Source of the DNA: Phil1 sp964612925
GTDB lineage: Bacteria; Bacillota; Clostridia; Christensenellales; CAG-138
DNA: 64,000 nt
Assembly (NCBI GenBank): GCA_964612925.1
Contig: CAZTFU010000002.1
Coordinates: 1-64,000 of the forward strand
Reading direction: 5' to 3'
Shown: piece by piece, positions 17,799-26,693 of the stretch
Numbering within the stretch: position 1 is the first letter of the stretch
Layout: the number at the start of each line of letters is the position of its first letter
Notes under the pieces: model-generated
What the model was told of the DNA's origin: nothing
Database searches by the model: none
The model's input: the letters and a program-made list of their open reading frames with translations, nothing else
Translations under genes and position numbers: made by a program

Positions 17799-18650
17799 AT
17801 GCAGATACAATGGTACCCCGGGCATATGGCAAAAGCGCGCCGTATGCTTGAAGAAAACATTAAACTTATAGATGTTGTTGTTGAATTGGTGGATGCACGC
17901 GCTCCGCTCGCAACGCGCAATCCTGATTTTGACGCTCTTTTCAGCCAAAAGAGCAGGGTGATACTGCTGAATAAAAGCGATCTTGCGTCAAGCGAGCAAA
18001 CAAAGAAATGGGTAGAATACTATAAAGCGCAAGGAATTAACGCCACGGCGTTTGTTTCAACATCCGCGGCAAAGCGCAAGGCCGCAATTACGCTTATTGA
18101 GGCTGCCGCAGCGGATAAAGTTGCAAAAATGAAGGAAAAGGGCGTTATAAAAACCGTTCGCGCCATGGTTGTGGGAATACCGAATGTGGGCAAATCGACG
18201 TTTATTAACCGTATTGCGGGAGAAACAAAGGCAAAGGTTGGCGATAAGCCCGGCGTAACAAAGGGGAAACAGTGGGTAAAGGTTTCACCATACCTTGAAT
18301 TGATGGACACTCCGGGTTTGCTTTGGCCAAAGCTTGAAAACGAAGCGCTTGCAAAGCACTTGGCGTATATCGGCTCAATAAACGATGATATAATGGATAC
18401 GGAACGACTTGCCGCAAATATGCTGTTTGAACTTATGCAAATATGCCCCGATGAATTGAAGGAAAGGTATAAAAAGATTCAGGATAATATGGCGGGGCAT
18501 GAGTTGCTTGAGGCGGTGGCGCGTTCGAGGGGATTTATACTGTCGGGTGGAGTTTTTGATACGGAACGTGCCGCACGAATAGCATTGGACGAATTCCGTG
18601 CGGGTAGAATAGCGAAAACAACGCTTGAACAGGCTGGTATAGAGTATTAA
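17799..18650 (+). CDS. rbgA: Ribosome biogenesis GTPase RbgA (YlqF)
   Basis: A 283-residue circularly permuted GTPase required for late 50S assembly. The permuted motif order is visible: LLNKSDL (G4) near residue 56 comes before GIPNVGKSTFINRI (G1) near 126 and DTPGLLWPK (G3) near 171. The N-terminus MQIQWYPGHMAKARR is typical. GCAGGAG stands 7 bases upstream. It sits in the usual rplS-rbgA-rnhB order. Confidence 0.96.
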   Translation: MQIQWYPGHMAKARRMLEENIKLIDVVVELVDARAPLATRNPDFDALFSQKSRVILLNKSDLASSEQTKKWVEYYKAQGINATAFVSTSAAKRKAAITLIEAAAADKVAKMKEKGVIKTVRAMVVGIPNVGKSTFINRIAGETKAKVGDKPGVTKGKQWVKVSPYLELMDTPGLLWPKLENEALAKHLAYIGSINDDIMDTERLAANMLFELMQICPDELKERYKKIQDNMAGHELLEAVARSRGFILSGGVFDTERAARIALDEFRAGRIAKTTLEQAGIEY

Positions 18651-18662
18651 AGGGGTATCAAC

Positions 18663-19301
18663 TTGGCACGGATAAACGAACAGGAAAGGCTTATCCAAAT
18701 TACGGAGAGGGAAAGAGAATTCTGGAACAAGGACATTTTCCCTGCAGGGATGGATGAGGTTGGGCGAGGACCGCTTGCGGGACCCGTTGTAACGTGCTGT
18801 GTTATTATGCCCAAGGAGCCGCTTATTGAATACGTAAACGATTCAAAAAAGGTAACGGAACTAAGGCGTAACAAACTTGCACCGCTGATAGAACAGCATG
18901 CAATAGCAATAGGTTACGGTTGGTGCGATAATCACCAAATAGATGAGCTGAACATATTGAATGCCACAAAGCTTGCATTTAGGCAGGCTTACCTTGACAT
19001 GAATTATAATTGTAGTGATGTGCTTATAGATGCGGTAACGGGACTTGATATACCCGCAAGACAGCACTCGATAATACATGGTGACGCCCTGAGTTATCTT
19101 ATAGCTGCGGCAAGCATAGCGGCAAAGGTGAAGAGGGATACATACATGTGCGAAATGGCAAAGCTGTACCCCGAATACGGTTTTGAAAGGAACAAGGGTT
19201 ATGGCACTGCCGAGCATATAGCCGCATTAAAACGATTCGGCCCCTGCCCGATACATCGCCGAAGCTTTATAGGCAAGCTGATCGGAGAACACAATGAATA
19301 A
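18663..19301 (+). CDS. rnhB: Ribonuclease HII
   Basis: Removes ribonucleotides and RNA primers from DNA. The 212 residues carry the active-site motif GMDEVGRGPLAGPVV near residue 29, with Asp and Glu adjacent, DSKKVTELRRNKL, and the later aspartates in VLIDAVTGLD and IIHGDALSYLIAAASI. The start is TTG, preceded by AGGGG at 8 bases. It overlaps yraN by 8 bases. Confidence 0.95.
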   Translation: MARINEQERLIQITEREREFWNKDIFPAGMDEVGRGPLAGPVVTCCVIMPKEPLIEYVNDSKKVTELRRNKLAPLIEQHAIAIGYGWCDNHQIDELNILNATKLAFRQAYLDMNYNCSDVLIDAVTGLDIPARQHSIIHGDALSYLIAAASIAAKVKRDTYMCEMAKLYPEYGFERNKGYGTAEHIAALKRFGPCPIHRRSFIGKLIGEHNE

Positions 19302-19650
19302 TATCCAACGCGGAAAACTCGGTGAAGATGCCGCACTTGAATACCTGCTAAAACATGGGTATGTATATCGTGACAGAAATTACAGGGCGCGCAGGTGTGA
19401 AATAGACCTTATTGTAATGGATGGCGGCACACTTGTGTTTGTTGAAGTAAAATCGCGCTTAGGCACAAAGCTTGGACTTGGAAGAGAAGCCGTAACCGTT
19501 TCAAAACAGCAGAATATAATAAAAGCGGCGGAAGCATATGTTGTTGACAAACATTTAGAGGACAGTTTTATTCGTTTTGATGTTATAGAGGTAGATTTGA
19601 ACGGATTAAAAATAGAGCATATTCAAGATGCATTCAGGGCAGATCGGTAA
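19294..19650 (+). CDS. yraN: YraN/UPF0102 endonuclease-fold protein
   Basis: A 118-residue member of UPF0102. It has the family pattern GEDAALEYLLKHGY, the basic RDRNYRARRCEIDLI and LVFVEVKSR, where Glu-Asp and the VEVK motif resemble the catalytic core of Holliday-junction-resolvase-like nucleases. Activity in most bacteria is unproven. The start overlaps the end of rnhB, the standard pairing in Firmicutes. Confidence 0.9.
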   Translation: MNNIQRGKLGEDAALEYLLKHGYVYRDRNYRARRCEIDLIVMDGGTLVFVEVKSRLGTKLGLGREAVTVSKQQNIIKAAEAYVVDKHLEDSFIRFDVIEVDLNGLKIEHIQDAFRADR

Positions 19651-19742
19651 ATTTAATATGAATTTTTAATATTATGTGTCTGCATAAGCCAAAATGTGGT
19701 ATCCTATGTAGTGATAATAATTAAGTTTATGCGGAGCGTTGC

Positions 19743-22700
19743 ATGAAAAAACGGGTTTTTATAATCATTCTGGCTTTTTTGACTATTATTGCTTCGGCAT
19801 TGAGTAATGCGGAGGAAAATAATTATATCGATTGCGGATTTGCATCGGACGATGATGCCGCGCAGTGGTATAAACAGGCATGGTATGATGGTGAAGCATA
19901 CGGCAGCATTGATTATGACAACGGCACGGTGAACATCAATTCACTCGGCGCGGAAGGGAACGACATTAGGTTCTGCCGTGATGTAAACGTTGAAGAAAAC
20001 AGCTATTATAGGTTGACATGCGAAATAAAAACCGATGATGTATCCAACGGTGCGGGAGCGAATATATCAATAGTCGGCTCGCTTGCCACAAGTGACGGAG
20101 TATTCGGAAGCAACGATTGGCAAACAATAGAGCTTATAGGCAAAACCGCCAAAAAGCAAACCGAGCTTACCGTATGCGTACGCATAGGCGGATACGGCGC
20201 GTTGAGCAGCGGAGAGGCTTGGTTTAAAAATTTTACGGTAGAACGATTAGATAATTATTCCGGCCATGCGGCTGATTTTTCGATTGCAACCGTTAGTGAC
20301 GAGGAAGATGAAAGCGATGGCAATGTTGCATCAACTGAAGGAGATTTTCCGTACAGCGGTACAATAATGCTTGTAACGCTTGCCACGGCTTTCTTTGGCG
20401 CAATAATATACGGAAGATTCATTGAACGCGAACAGGCCCCGCTTGATGATGCAATAAAGAATAAGGGAGAAAAGACAAAGCTTGCGATAATACTCGTTGC
20501 GGGGTTTGTAATTCGCGTGCTCTGCTCCTTAAAGTATTACGGCCACCCAACCGATATAAACTGCTTTATGGCATGGGGCTATCATCTCAATAACGGCGGT
20601 TTTGCGGCGTTCTACAATTCGGGCATGTTTGCCGATTATCCGCCGGGATATATGTATGTTTTATATATTACGGCATCCATAGCCAAAATGCTCGGCCTTG
20701 AATACGGTTCAAGCGCATATGCATTGATAACCAAAATGCCGGGCATTCTTGCGGATATCATATCGGCCTATGTGGTATACAGGCTTGCAAAAAAACACGA
20801 AAAAATCGGCTGTACGGACGAAAAAAGGTGGGGAAGACTTCCACTTGTGCTTGCGTCGGTGGTTTCATTCAGTCCGCTTTTTGCGTTCCTCAGCGGCGGC
20901 TGGGGGCAGATAGACCAGATACTCGCGCTTATGCTATTGCTTGTGATATGGCTTTTCGATGAAAAGGATGAAGTCTTTGCGGGCATAGCATACGGTATTG
21001 CAATAATGATAAAACCGCAGGCACTTATGGTTGGGCCACTGCTTGCCGTTGCGTATTTTTGCCGTATATATGATGAAAAAGGGCACAGAAAACTTCAATG
21101 GGGCAAAACCGTTGCGGCTGTTTTGGGTGCTGTAGTAATGATATTTTTGATTGCACTGCCGTTTAAGGGAGAACAGGAACCGCTTTGGTTCCTTGAAAAG
21201 CTAATCGGCACGGCAACAAGCTATAATTATGGCAGTGTCGAGGCATTTAACCTTATGGCGTTGCTTGGCGGAAACTGGACATCGGCAGACAACAAGCTCT
21301 TTTTTGTGTCGTATTCACAGCTTGGCACGGTGCTTATCGTGCTCAGCGTTGTGGCGGCAGGCATAATGTACATAAAGGGCAGGAAAAAGAACAAGGGCTG
21401 TCTTTTGCTAAGCGCAAGCTTTCTTATTATAGCCCTGTTCGAGCTTGGGCATTTTATGCACGAACGCTACATTGTGCCGGCGTTGCTTTTGTTACTGTGT
21501 GCATTTATATATTACAGGGACAAACGGCTTTTCGTTTCATTTATATGGCTTACTGCGGCCGCTTTATATAATGCGGGCTACGCATTTGTCATAACAAGTA
21601 ACCAAAATTGGCGCACCGACTATTATACGGCAATTATGATAGCGGGCTGCATAATAAACCTTGCGGGGTTTGTTTATTTGAGCATAGCGTGCTATGATAT
21701 TGTTTTCAAAGGGCAAAAACACCCCGCTTTTGCCGAAAAGAGGGAGAAAAAGCAAAATATAGAGCGACTTAGCGATCCCGTTGACACAAAGCTTGGGTAT
21801 ACAAAGCGGGACAGGATATTTGTTGTTGCCTTGACTGTGATTTATGGCATTATAGCGCTTGTGAATCTCGGCACAACGGTCGCACCCGAGAATTATTGGA
21901 CAGGCAGTGCGGGAGATACGGTTGAAATAAAGCTTGAAACGGATGCTGAAATAGATGATATATGGGTTTTTGGCGGACTGTATACGGGAAGTATAACCAT
22001 ATCGGATAAAAACGGAAACAGTGTAAGCTATGACGAAACAAACAGCGATATGTTCCGCTGGAAAAGCATAGGCGGCGGTCTTAGCGGGGATACGCTTATA
22101 CTTAAAGTAACATCGGGAACGGTATGGTTCAACGAAATTGCTTTGCTTGACGGCGAAAGGAATGTTTTTCCGGCAAGTGCGGACGGCGAAGCACAAGCTC
22201 TCTTTGATGAATCGGATACGGTGCCCGAAAACAGAACCTATATGAACGGCATGTACTTTGATGAGCTGTATCATGCACGCACGGCGTATGAGCATTTGCA
22301 CGGCATAAGGCCGTATGAAAATTCACATCCGCCGCTTGGCAAGATATTCATAATGCTCGGCATTGCCGTATTCGGCATGAATACGTTCGGCTGGCGCATA
22401 GTCGGAACGCTGTTCGGCATAGGTATGGTTCCGATAATGTATGCGTTTGCAAAGCGGTTGCTTAAAAAGAGCGAATATGCACTACTTGCGGCGGGACTGT
22501 TTGCGTTTGACTTTATGCACTACACGCAAACGCGCATTGCCACGATAGATGTTTACGGCGTGTTCTTCATATTACTTATGTACTATTATATGTACAAGTA
22601 TTTTGAAATGAGCTTTTATGCCGACGGATTGAAAAAAACGCTTAAACCTCTCGGCTTGGCGGGTCTGTTTTTCGGACTTGGCGCGGCAAGTAAATGGATA

Positions 22701-23495
22701 GACATATATGCAGGCGTCGGTCTTGCGGTTCTGCTGTTCATATCGCTTGTTAAACGGTATAAAGAATACTGCGCATTGCGAAACGGCCCCGACGAAGAAT
22801 TAAGGGCGGCAGTTGCTCCGTTTTGGAAAAACACTGTAAAAACACTGCTTTGGTGTTGCCTATTCTACATAGTTGTTCCCGTTGCAATATACATTGCATC
22901 GTACATTCCGTATATGCTCAGCGAACAGCATTATGACCTTGAAGGCATATGGGGTGTGCAGAAATTCATGCTGAGTTACCATGGCGGACTTAAAGCAACC
23001 CATTCCTATCAATCGCCGTGGTGGCAGTGGCCGCTTATAATAAGGCCGGTATGGTATTATGTTTCATATGATGTCGGGGAGGGTTGCGCCGGCACGATAT
23101 CGGCAATGGGCAATCCTGCCGTGTGGTGGGTGTGCCTTGCGGTATGCGTTGTGGCAATAGGCAGACTCATTCGCGGCAGAAAGAAATTTGATACCGTTTG
23201 GACGGTGCTGCTTGTTGGCCTTGCGGCCGAATATGTGCCATGGGTATTGGTTAGTCGCTGTACATTTATGTATCATTATTTTGCATCGGTTCCGTTCATA
23301 ATACTTATAGCCGTTCGTGCACTTATGCAGAAGGAAGAGGAAAGCGGACGCTATAAAAACATAAAATGGATATGGCTTGGCGCGGCCGTTGTACTGTTTG
23401 CATTGTTTTATCCCGTGATATCGGGCACGGCTTGTCCAATATGGTATATAAAGGCACTTGAATGGCTACCAAGCTGGACATTTTTGGGATACTGA
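19743..23495 (+). CDS. Tandem GT-C glycosyltransferase fusion with extracytoplasmic beta domains
   Basis: A 1250-residue membrane protein. Residues 1-23 form a signal-like segment; 24-175 a carbohydrate-binding-like beta-sandwich rich in Gly and aromatics; about 205-225 a membrane helix; about 245-680 a first polytopic GT-C-like module whose first loop has YYGHPTDINCFMAWGYHL and YPPGYMYVLY; about 695-800 a second beta domain; about 835-1250 a second module with the protein-mannosyltransferase pattern YFDELYHARTAYEH and ENSHPPLGKIFI. GT-C enzymes of this type use polyprenyl-phosphate sugars and act outside the membrane, so surface glycan or protein glycosylation is likely. GGAG precedes the ATG by 6 bases. 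gtrA follows directly. Confidence 0.75.
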   Translation: MKKRVFIIILAFLTIIASALSNAEENNYIDCGFASDDDAAQWYKQAWYDGEAYGSIDYDNGTVNINSLGAEGNDIRFCRDVNVEENSYYRLTCEIKTDDVSNGAGANISIVGSLATSDGVFGSNDWQTIELIGKTAKKQTELTVCVRIGGYGALSSGEAWFKNFTVERLDNYSGHAADFSIATVSDEEDESDGNVASTEGDFPYSGTIMLVTLATAFFGAIIYGRFIEREQAPLDDAIKNKGEKTKLAIILVAGFVIRVLCSLKYYGHPTDINCFMAWGYHLNNGGFAAFYNSGMFADYPPGYMYVLYITASIAKMLGLEYGSSAYALITKMPGILADIISAYVVYRLAKKHEKIGCTDEKRWGRLPLVLASVVSFSPLFAFLSGGWGQIDQILALMLLLVIWLFDEKDEVFAGIAYGIAIMIKPQALMVGPLLAVAYFCRIYDEKGHRKLQWGKTVAAVLGAVVMIFLIALPFKGEQEPLWFLEKLIGTATSYNYGSVEAFNLMALLGGNWTSADNKLFFVSYSQLGTVLIVLSVVAAGIMYIKGRKKNKGCLLLSASFLIIALFELGHFMHERYIVPALLLLLCAFIYYRDKRLFVSFIWLTAAALYNAGYAFVITSNQNWRTDYYTAIMIAGCIINLAGFVYLSIACYDIVFKGQKHPAFAEKREKKQNIERLSDPVDTKLGYTKRDRIFVVALTVIYGIIALVNLGTTVAPENYWTGSAGDTVEIKLETDAEIDDIWVFGGLYTGSITISDKNGNSVSYDETNSDMFRWKSIGGGLSGDTLILKVTSGTVWFNEIALLDGERNVFPASADGEAQALFDESDTVPENRTYMNGMYFDELYHARTAYEHLHGIRPYENSHPPLGKIFIMLGIAVFGMNTFGWRIVGTLFGIGMVPIMYAFAKRLLKKSEYALLAAGLFAFDFMHYTQTRIATIDVYGVFFILLMYYYMYKYFEMSFYADGLKKTLKPLGLAGLFFGLGAASKWIDIYAGVGLAVLLFISLVKRYKEYCALRNGPDEELRAAVAPFWKNTVKTLLWCCLFYIVVPVAIYIASYIPYMLSEQHYDLEGIWGVQKFMLSYHGGLKATHSYQSPWWQWPLIIRPVWYYVSYDVGEGCAGTISAMGNPAVWWVCLAVCVVAIGRLIRGRKKFDTVWTVLLVGLAAEYVPWVLVSRCTFMYHYFASVPFIILIAVRALMQKEEESGRYKNIKWIWLGAAVVLFALFYPVISGTACPIWYIKALEWLPSWTFLGY

Positions 23496-23521
23496 GGCAT
23501 AACAAAAACGAAAGGAAGCTT

Positions 23522-23992
23522 ATGGAAAAGAACCTGAAAAAGACAATATGGCAGTTCATTAAGTTCAGTGCCGTGGGCATATCAAATACGCTGGTGGATT
23601 TTGCCGTGTATTGGTTGCTTACGCATCTTGGAACGGACTATATGCTTGCACAGGTGTTTTCATACAGTGCGGGAATACTAAACAGCTATATTTGGAATTC
23701 AAAGTGGACGTTTAGAAAAGAGAACAGCGGTAGCTTTGGCACTGTAATACTGTTTATATTGGTGAACATCATTTCGCTTGGGGTATCGCTTGGCGTGCTT
23801 TGGATATGTAAGAATACGCTTGGCATAAACGAGGACGTTGTGCTGAGCATATTCGGCCTTTCCATCGGCATTTCGTGCGACATTATATGCAAAATACCGG
23901 CATCCGCATTATCGGCGGTGGTGAATTTTGCTTTGACAAAACTTTTTGTTTTCAAAAAAGGGAAACGGACGGATAAAGGCGAAAATAACTAA
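23522..23992 (+). CDS. GtrA-family polyprenyl-phosphate-sugar flippase-like protein
   Basis: A 156-residue protein with four hydrophobic segments and the GtrA start pattern FIKFSAVGISNTLVDFAVYW. GtrA proteins are thought to move undecaprenyl-phosphate-linked sugars across the membrane, which would feed the GT-C enzyme encoded just upstream. The ATG at 23522 was chosen because GAAAGGA precedes it by 6 bases; a longer frame starting at 23462 would overlap the upstream gene. No GtrB-type synthase lies nearby. Confidence 0.85.
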   Translation: MEKNLKKTIWQFIKFSAVGISNTLVDFAVYWLLTHLGTDYMLAQVFSYSAGILNSYIWNSKWTFRKENSGSFGTVILFILVNIISLGVSLGVLWICKNTLGINEDVVLSIFGLSIGISCDIICKIPASALSAVVNFALTKLFVFKKGKRTDKGENN

Positions 23993-24021
23993 AATAACCT
24001 ATGGGTGGAGGGAAACGGCCT

Positions 24022-25557
24022 ATGCTTTCAAGGATAAAGAGCTATGGACTTGTTGGTTTGAACGGCTACTCGGTAACGGTGGAGGTAGACATGTCGGGTG
24101 GAATACCGGCATATGAAACGGTTGGCCTTCCCGATGCCGCGGTGCGTGAATCCAAGGAACGGGTGCGTGCGGCCATAAAGAACAGCGGATTCGATTATCC
24201 CGTTGGCCGCATTACCGTAAATCTTGCACCGGCGGATACGCGCAAGGAGGGGTCACTTTATGACCTACCGATAGCCATAGGTCTGCTCACCGCAACGGAA
24301 CAAATAAATCAGAACCTTGCCGATGAATACATGTTCCTTGGGGAACTTGCATTGGACGGATCCGTTCGCAGTATTCTTGGTGCATTGCCAATGGTGATAG
24401 GTGCTTATAAAGACGGTATAAGGAATGTTTTTCTGCCCGAGGATAATGCTGCGGAGGCTTCATACGTTGAGGGTGTAAACATAATTGCGGCACACAGCCT
24501 TAAAGATGTTGTTGATACCGTAATGGGCAAGAAGAAACCGAACATATATAAGCCAAGGCGATGGGACACGGAAAAGATCACATATGCACAGGACTTTAAG
24601 GATATTCGCGGACAACAGGGCGCAAAACGTGCCGCGGAAATAGCCGTTGCGGGCGGGCACAATCTTTTGCTTGTGGGAACGCCGGGTTCGGGTAAAACGA
24701 TGCTTGCACGCAGTATTCCGTCCATATTGCCTGAGCTTACATTTGAAGAGGCACTTGAAATAACCAAGATTCATTCCGTAACGGGCACACTGAGGGGAGA
24801 AAACGGAATAGTTACCGAAAGACCGTTTCGCGCCCCGCATCATACGGCATCCGCCGCATCGCTCATAGGCGGCGGAGCACATGCAATGCCGGGCGAAATA
24901 AGCTTAGCGCATTACGGCGTATTGTTCCTTGACGAATTCCCCGAATTCAGGAAGGATACGCTGGAGGCCATGCGCCAGCCGCTTGAAGACGGATTTGTTA
25001 CCATAACTCGTGCCGCCGCAAGAAGTACATATCCTGCGCAGTTTATGCTCGTTGCCGCCATGAACCCGTGTCCGTGCGGCAATTACGGTTCACGCACGGC
25101 CTCGTGTCGCTGTAGTACACAGCAAATACAACGATATCGCAACCGCATAAGCGGGCCTATGTTAGACAGAATAGACATGCATGTTGAGATGGGCGAGGTC
25201 GGCTACAGCGATATAGTGGGGAAAAGCAGCGGCGAATCCTCACAGACCATACGGGAGCGCGTGAATGCCGCAAGAGCGGTTCAAACAAAACGTTATGCAG
25301 GCACTGGAATATTGTTTAACGCACAGCTTACAAACCGCATGATGAACGAATATTGCATATTGAACAGTGCCGCGGAATCGCTTATGAAAAAGGCATTTTC
25401 TTCATTGAAATTAAGCGCACGAGCATATACAAGGCTGTTGAAAGTATCCCGTACGATTGCAGACCTTGCACACAGCAACGAAATAAAGGCCGAGCACATT
25501 GCAGAGGCAATTCAATACAGAAGTCTTGAATCTAAGTATTGGGGAGAAATAAAATGA
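24022..25557 (+). CDS. comM: YifB/ComM-family Mg-chelatase-like AAA+ ATPase
   Basis: A 511-residue ATPase related to ComM, the helicase that promotes branch migration during natural transformation. It has an N-terminal domain starting MLSRIKSYGLVGLNGYSV, Walker A GTPGSGKTMLARSIPS near residue 220, Walker B GVLFLDEFPEF near 302 and a zinc-like cysteine group NPCPCGNYGSRTASCRC near 349. The ATG at 24022 follows GGAGGG. The end overlaps dprA by 4 bases, so the two DNA-uptake-related genes are coupled. Confidence 0.92.
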   Translation: MLSRIKSYGLVGLNGYSVTVEVDMSGGIPAYETVGLPDAAVRESKERVRAAIKNSGFDYPVGRITVNLAPADTRKEGSLYDLPIAIGLLTATEQINQNLADEYMFLGELALDGSVRSILGALPMVIGAYKDGIRNVFLPEDNAAEASYVEGVNIIAAHSLKDVVDTVMGKKKPNIYKPRRWDTEKITYAQDFKDIRGQQGAKRAAEIAVAGGHNLLLVGTPGSGKTMLARSIPSILPELTFEEALEITKIHSVTGTLRGENGIVTERPFRAPHHTASAASLIGGGAHAMPGEISLAHYGVLFLDEFPEFRKDTLEAMRQPLEDGFVTITRAAARSTYPAQFMLVAAMNPCPCGNYGSRTASCRCSTQQIQRYRNRISGPMLDRIDMHVEMGEVGYSDIVGKSSGESSQTIRERVNAARAVQTKRYAGTGILFNAQLTNRMMNEYCILNSAAESLMKKAFSSLKLSARAYTRLLKVSRTIADLAHSNEIKAEHIAEAIQYRSLESKYWGEIK

Positions 25558-26666
25558 AAAACAGGCTGAATGAAGAAGACAGAGCTATGCTTTGGCTCAA
25601 CGTAAATCTTGGCTCGATCACATCACGCATAACAACACTGCTCGAAACATACGACGGCAGCGCAATAACTGCGCTTGAAGCCGCCGCGAAGAACGATATT
25701 CCGCAGCTGAAATTCATAGACGGCGAAAGACGCGAAAGAATGCACCTTAGCGCAAACGATAAGTATATAGATAAGATTATTCAAAGACTTGATGGAATGA
25801 ATGTTGAAGTTGCAACGCTGAATTCGCCAAATTATCCTACTCTTTTGAAAAACATATATGACCCGCCGTATATTCTGTTTTATAAGGGGCGACTGTTTGC
25901 GGATCTCAAGCTTCCCATTGCGGTGATAGGTGCGCGGGAACCATCGGATTACGGCAGACGGGTAACGTTTCAAATAGCCAAGGAACTTGCAAGCTCGGGC
26001 GCCTGTGTGGTTTCGGGCATGGCATACGGACTTGACAGGGTTGCCGCGGAAGGAGCATTGGATGCCGCGGAGAACAATTATCCCACGATAGCGGTGCTTG
26101 GTACGGGAGTCGATGTTGTGTATCCAAGTACCGGCAGGGATGTTTATGATGCGATAATTCGCCGTGGAGCGGTGGTATCCGAATTCATGCCGGGCATAAA
26201 ACCAAAGCCCGCAAATTTTCCAATGAGGAATAGGATAATAAGCGGAATGTCCCGAGGCGTTATCGTTGTTGAAGCGCGGGAAAGAAGTGGTACCGCAATA
26301 ACCGTTGATTGTGCGCTTGAACAGGGGAGAGACGTTTTTGCTGTCCCTGGAAGAATATGTGATGATTTGAGTTACGGAACAAACAATATGATACGCGAGG
26401 GAATAGCAAAAATAACCCTTTCGGCAGAGGATGTGCTCGAGGAGTATCACATAAAGCCAAGGGCGGAAGCGGCTAAAAACTCGAACATAAGCGACCTTCC
26501 GTTTGAACAGGCACTTATAGCCAAACTGCTTACGGCAGGGGAGAGGACGTTTGACGAATTGGCAGAGCTTTCAAAGTTTGACAGCGGCAAATTAAATTCC
26601 ACCTTGACAGAGATGGAGTTTTCGGGAATAATTAAGCAATCTGCAGGCAGGCTTTACAGCCTGTAA
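25554..26666 (+). CDS. dprA: DNA processing protein DprA
   Basis: Loads RecA onto incoming single-stranded DNA during transformation. The 370 residues show an N-terminal helical region, a Rossmann-like core with AVIGAREPSDYGRRVTF and VSGMAYGLDRVAAEGALDAA, VLGTGVDVVYP, and a C-terminal winged-helix-like tail from about residue 305. ATG overlaps the stop of the upstream ATPase gene in an ATGA arrangement, with GGGGAG 8 bases before it. Competence genes proper are not in the window. Confidence 0.93.
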   Translation: MKNRLNEEDRAMLWLNVNLGSITSRITTLLETYDGSAITALEAAAKNDIPQLKFIDGERRERMHLSANDKYIDKIIQRLDGMNVEVATLNSPNYPTLLKNIYDPPYILFYKGRLFADLKLPIAVIGAREPSDYGRRVTFQIAKELASSGACVVSGMAYGLDRVAAEGALDAAENNYPTIAVLGTGVDVVYPSTGRDVYDAIIRRGAVVSEFMPGIKPKPANFPMRNRIISGMSRGVIVVEARERSGTAITVDCALEQGRDVFAVPGRICDDLSYGTNNMIREGIAKITLSAEDVLEEYHIKPRAEAAKNSNISDLPFEQALIAKLLTAGERTFDELAELSKFDSGKLNSTLTEMEFSGIIKQSAGRLYSL

Positions 26667-26693
26667 GCAAATATACCCAGGAGGGGATAAACA

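Noticed and set aside
25623..26450. Open frame of 275 codons opposite dprA
   Set aside because: A shadow of dprA codon use; no motif, start signal or context supports it.
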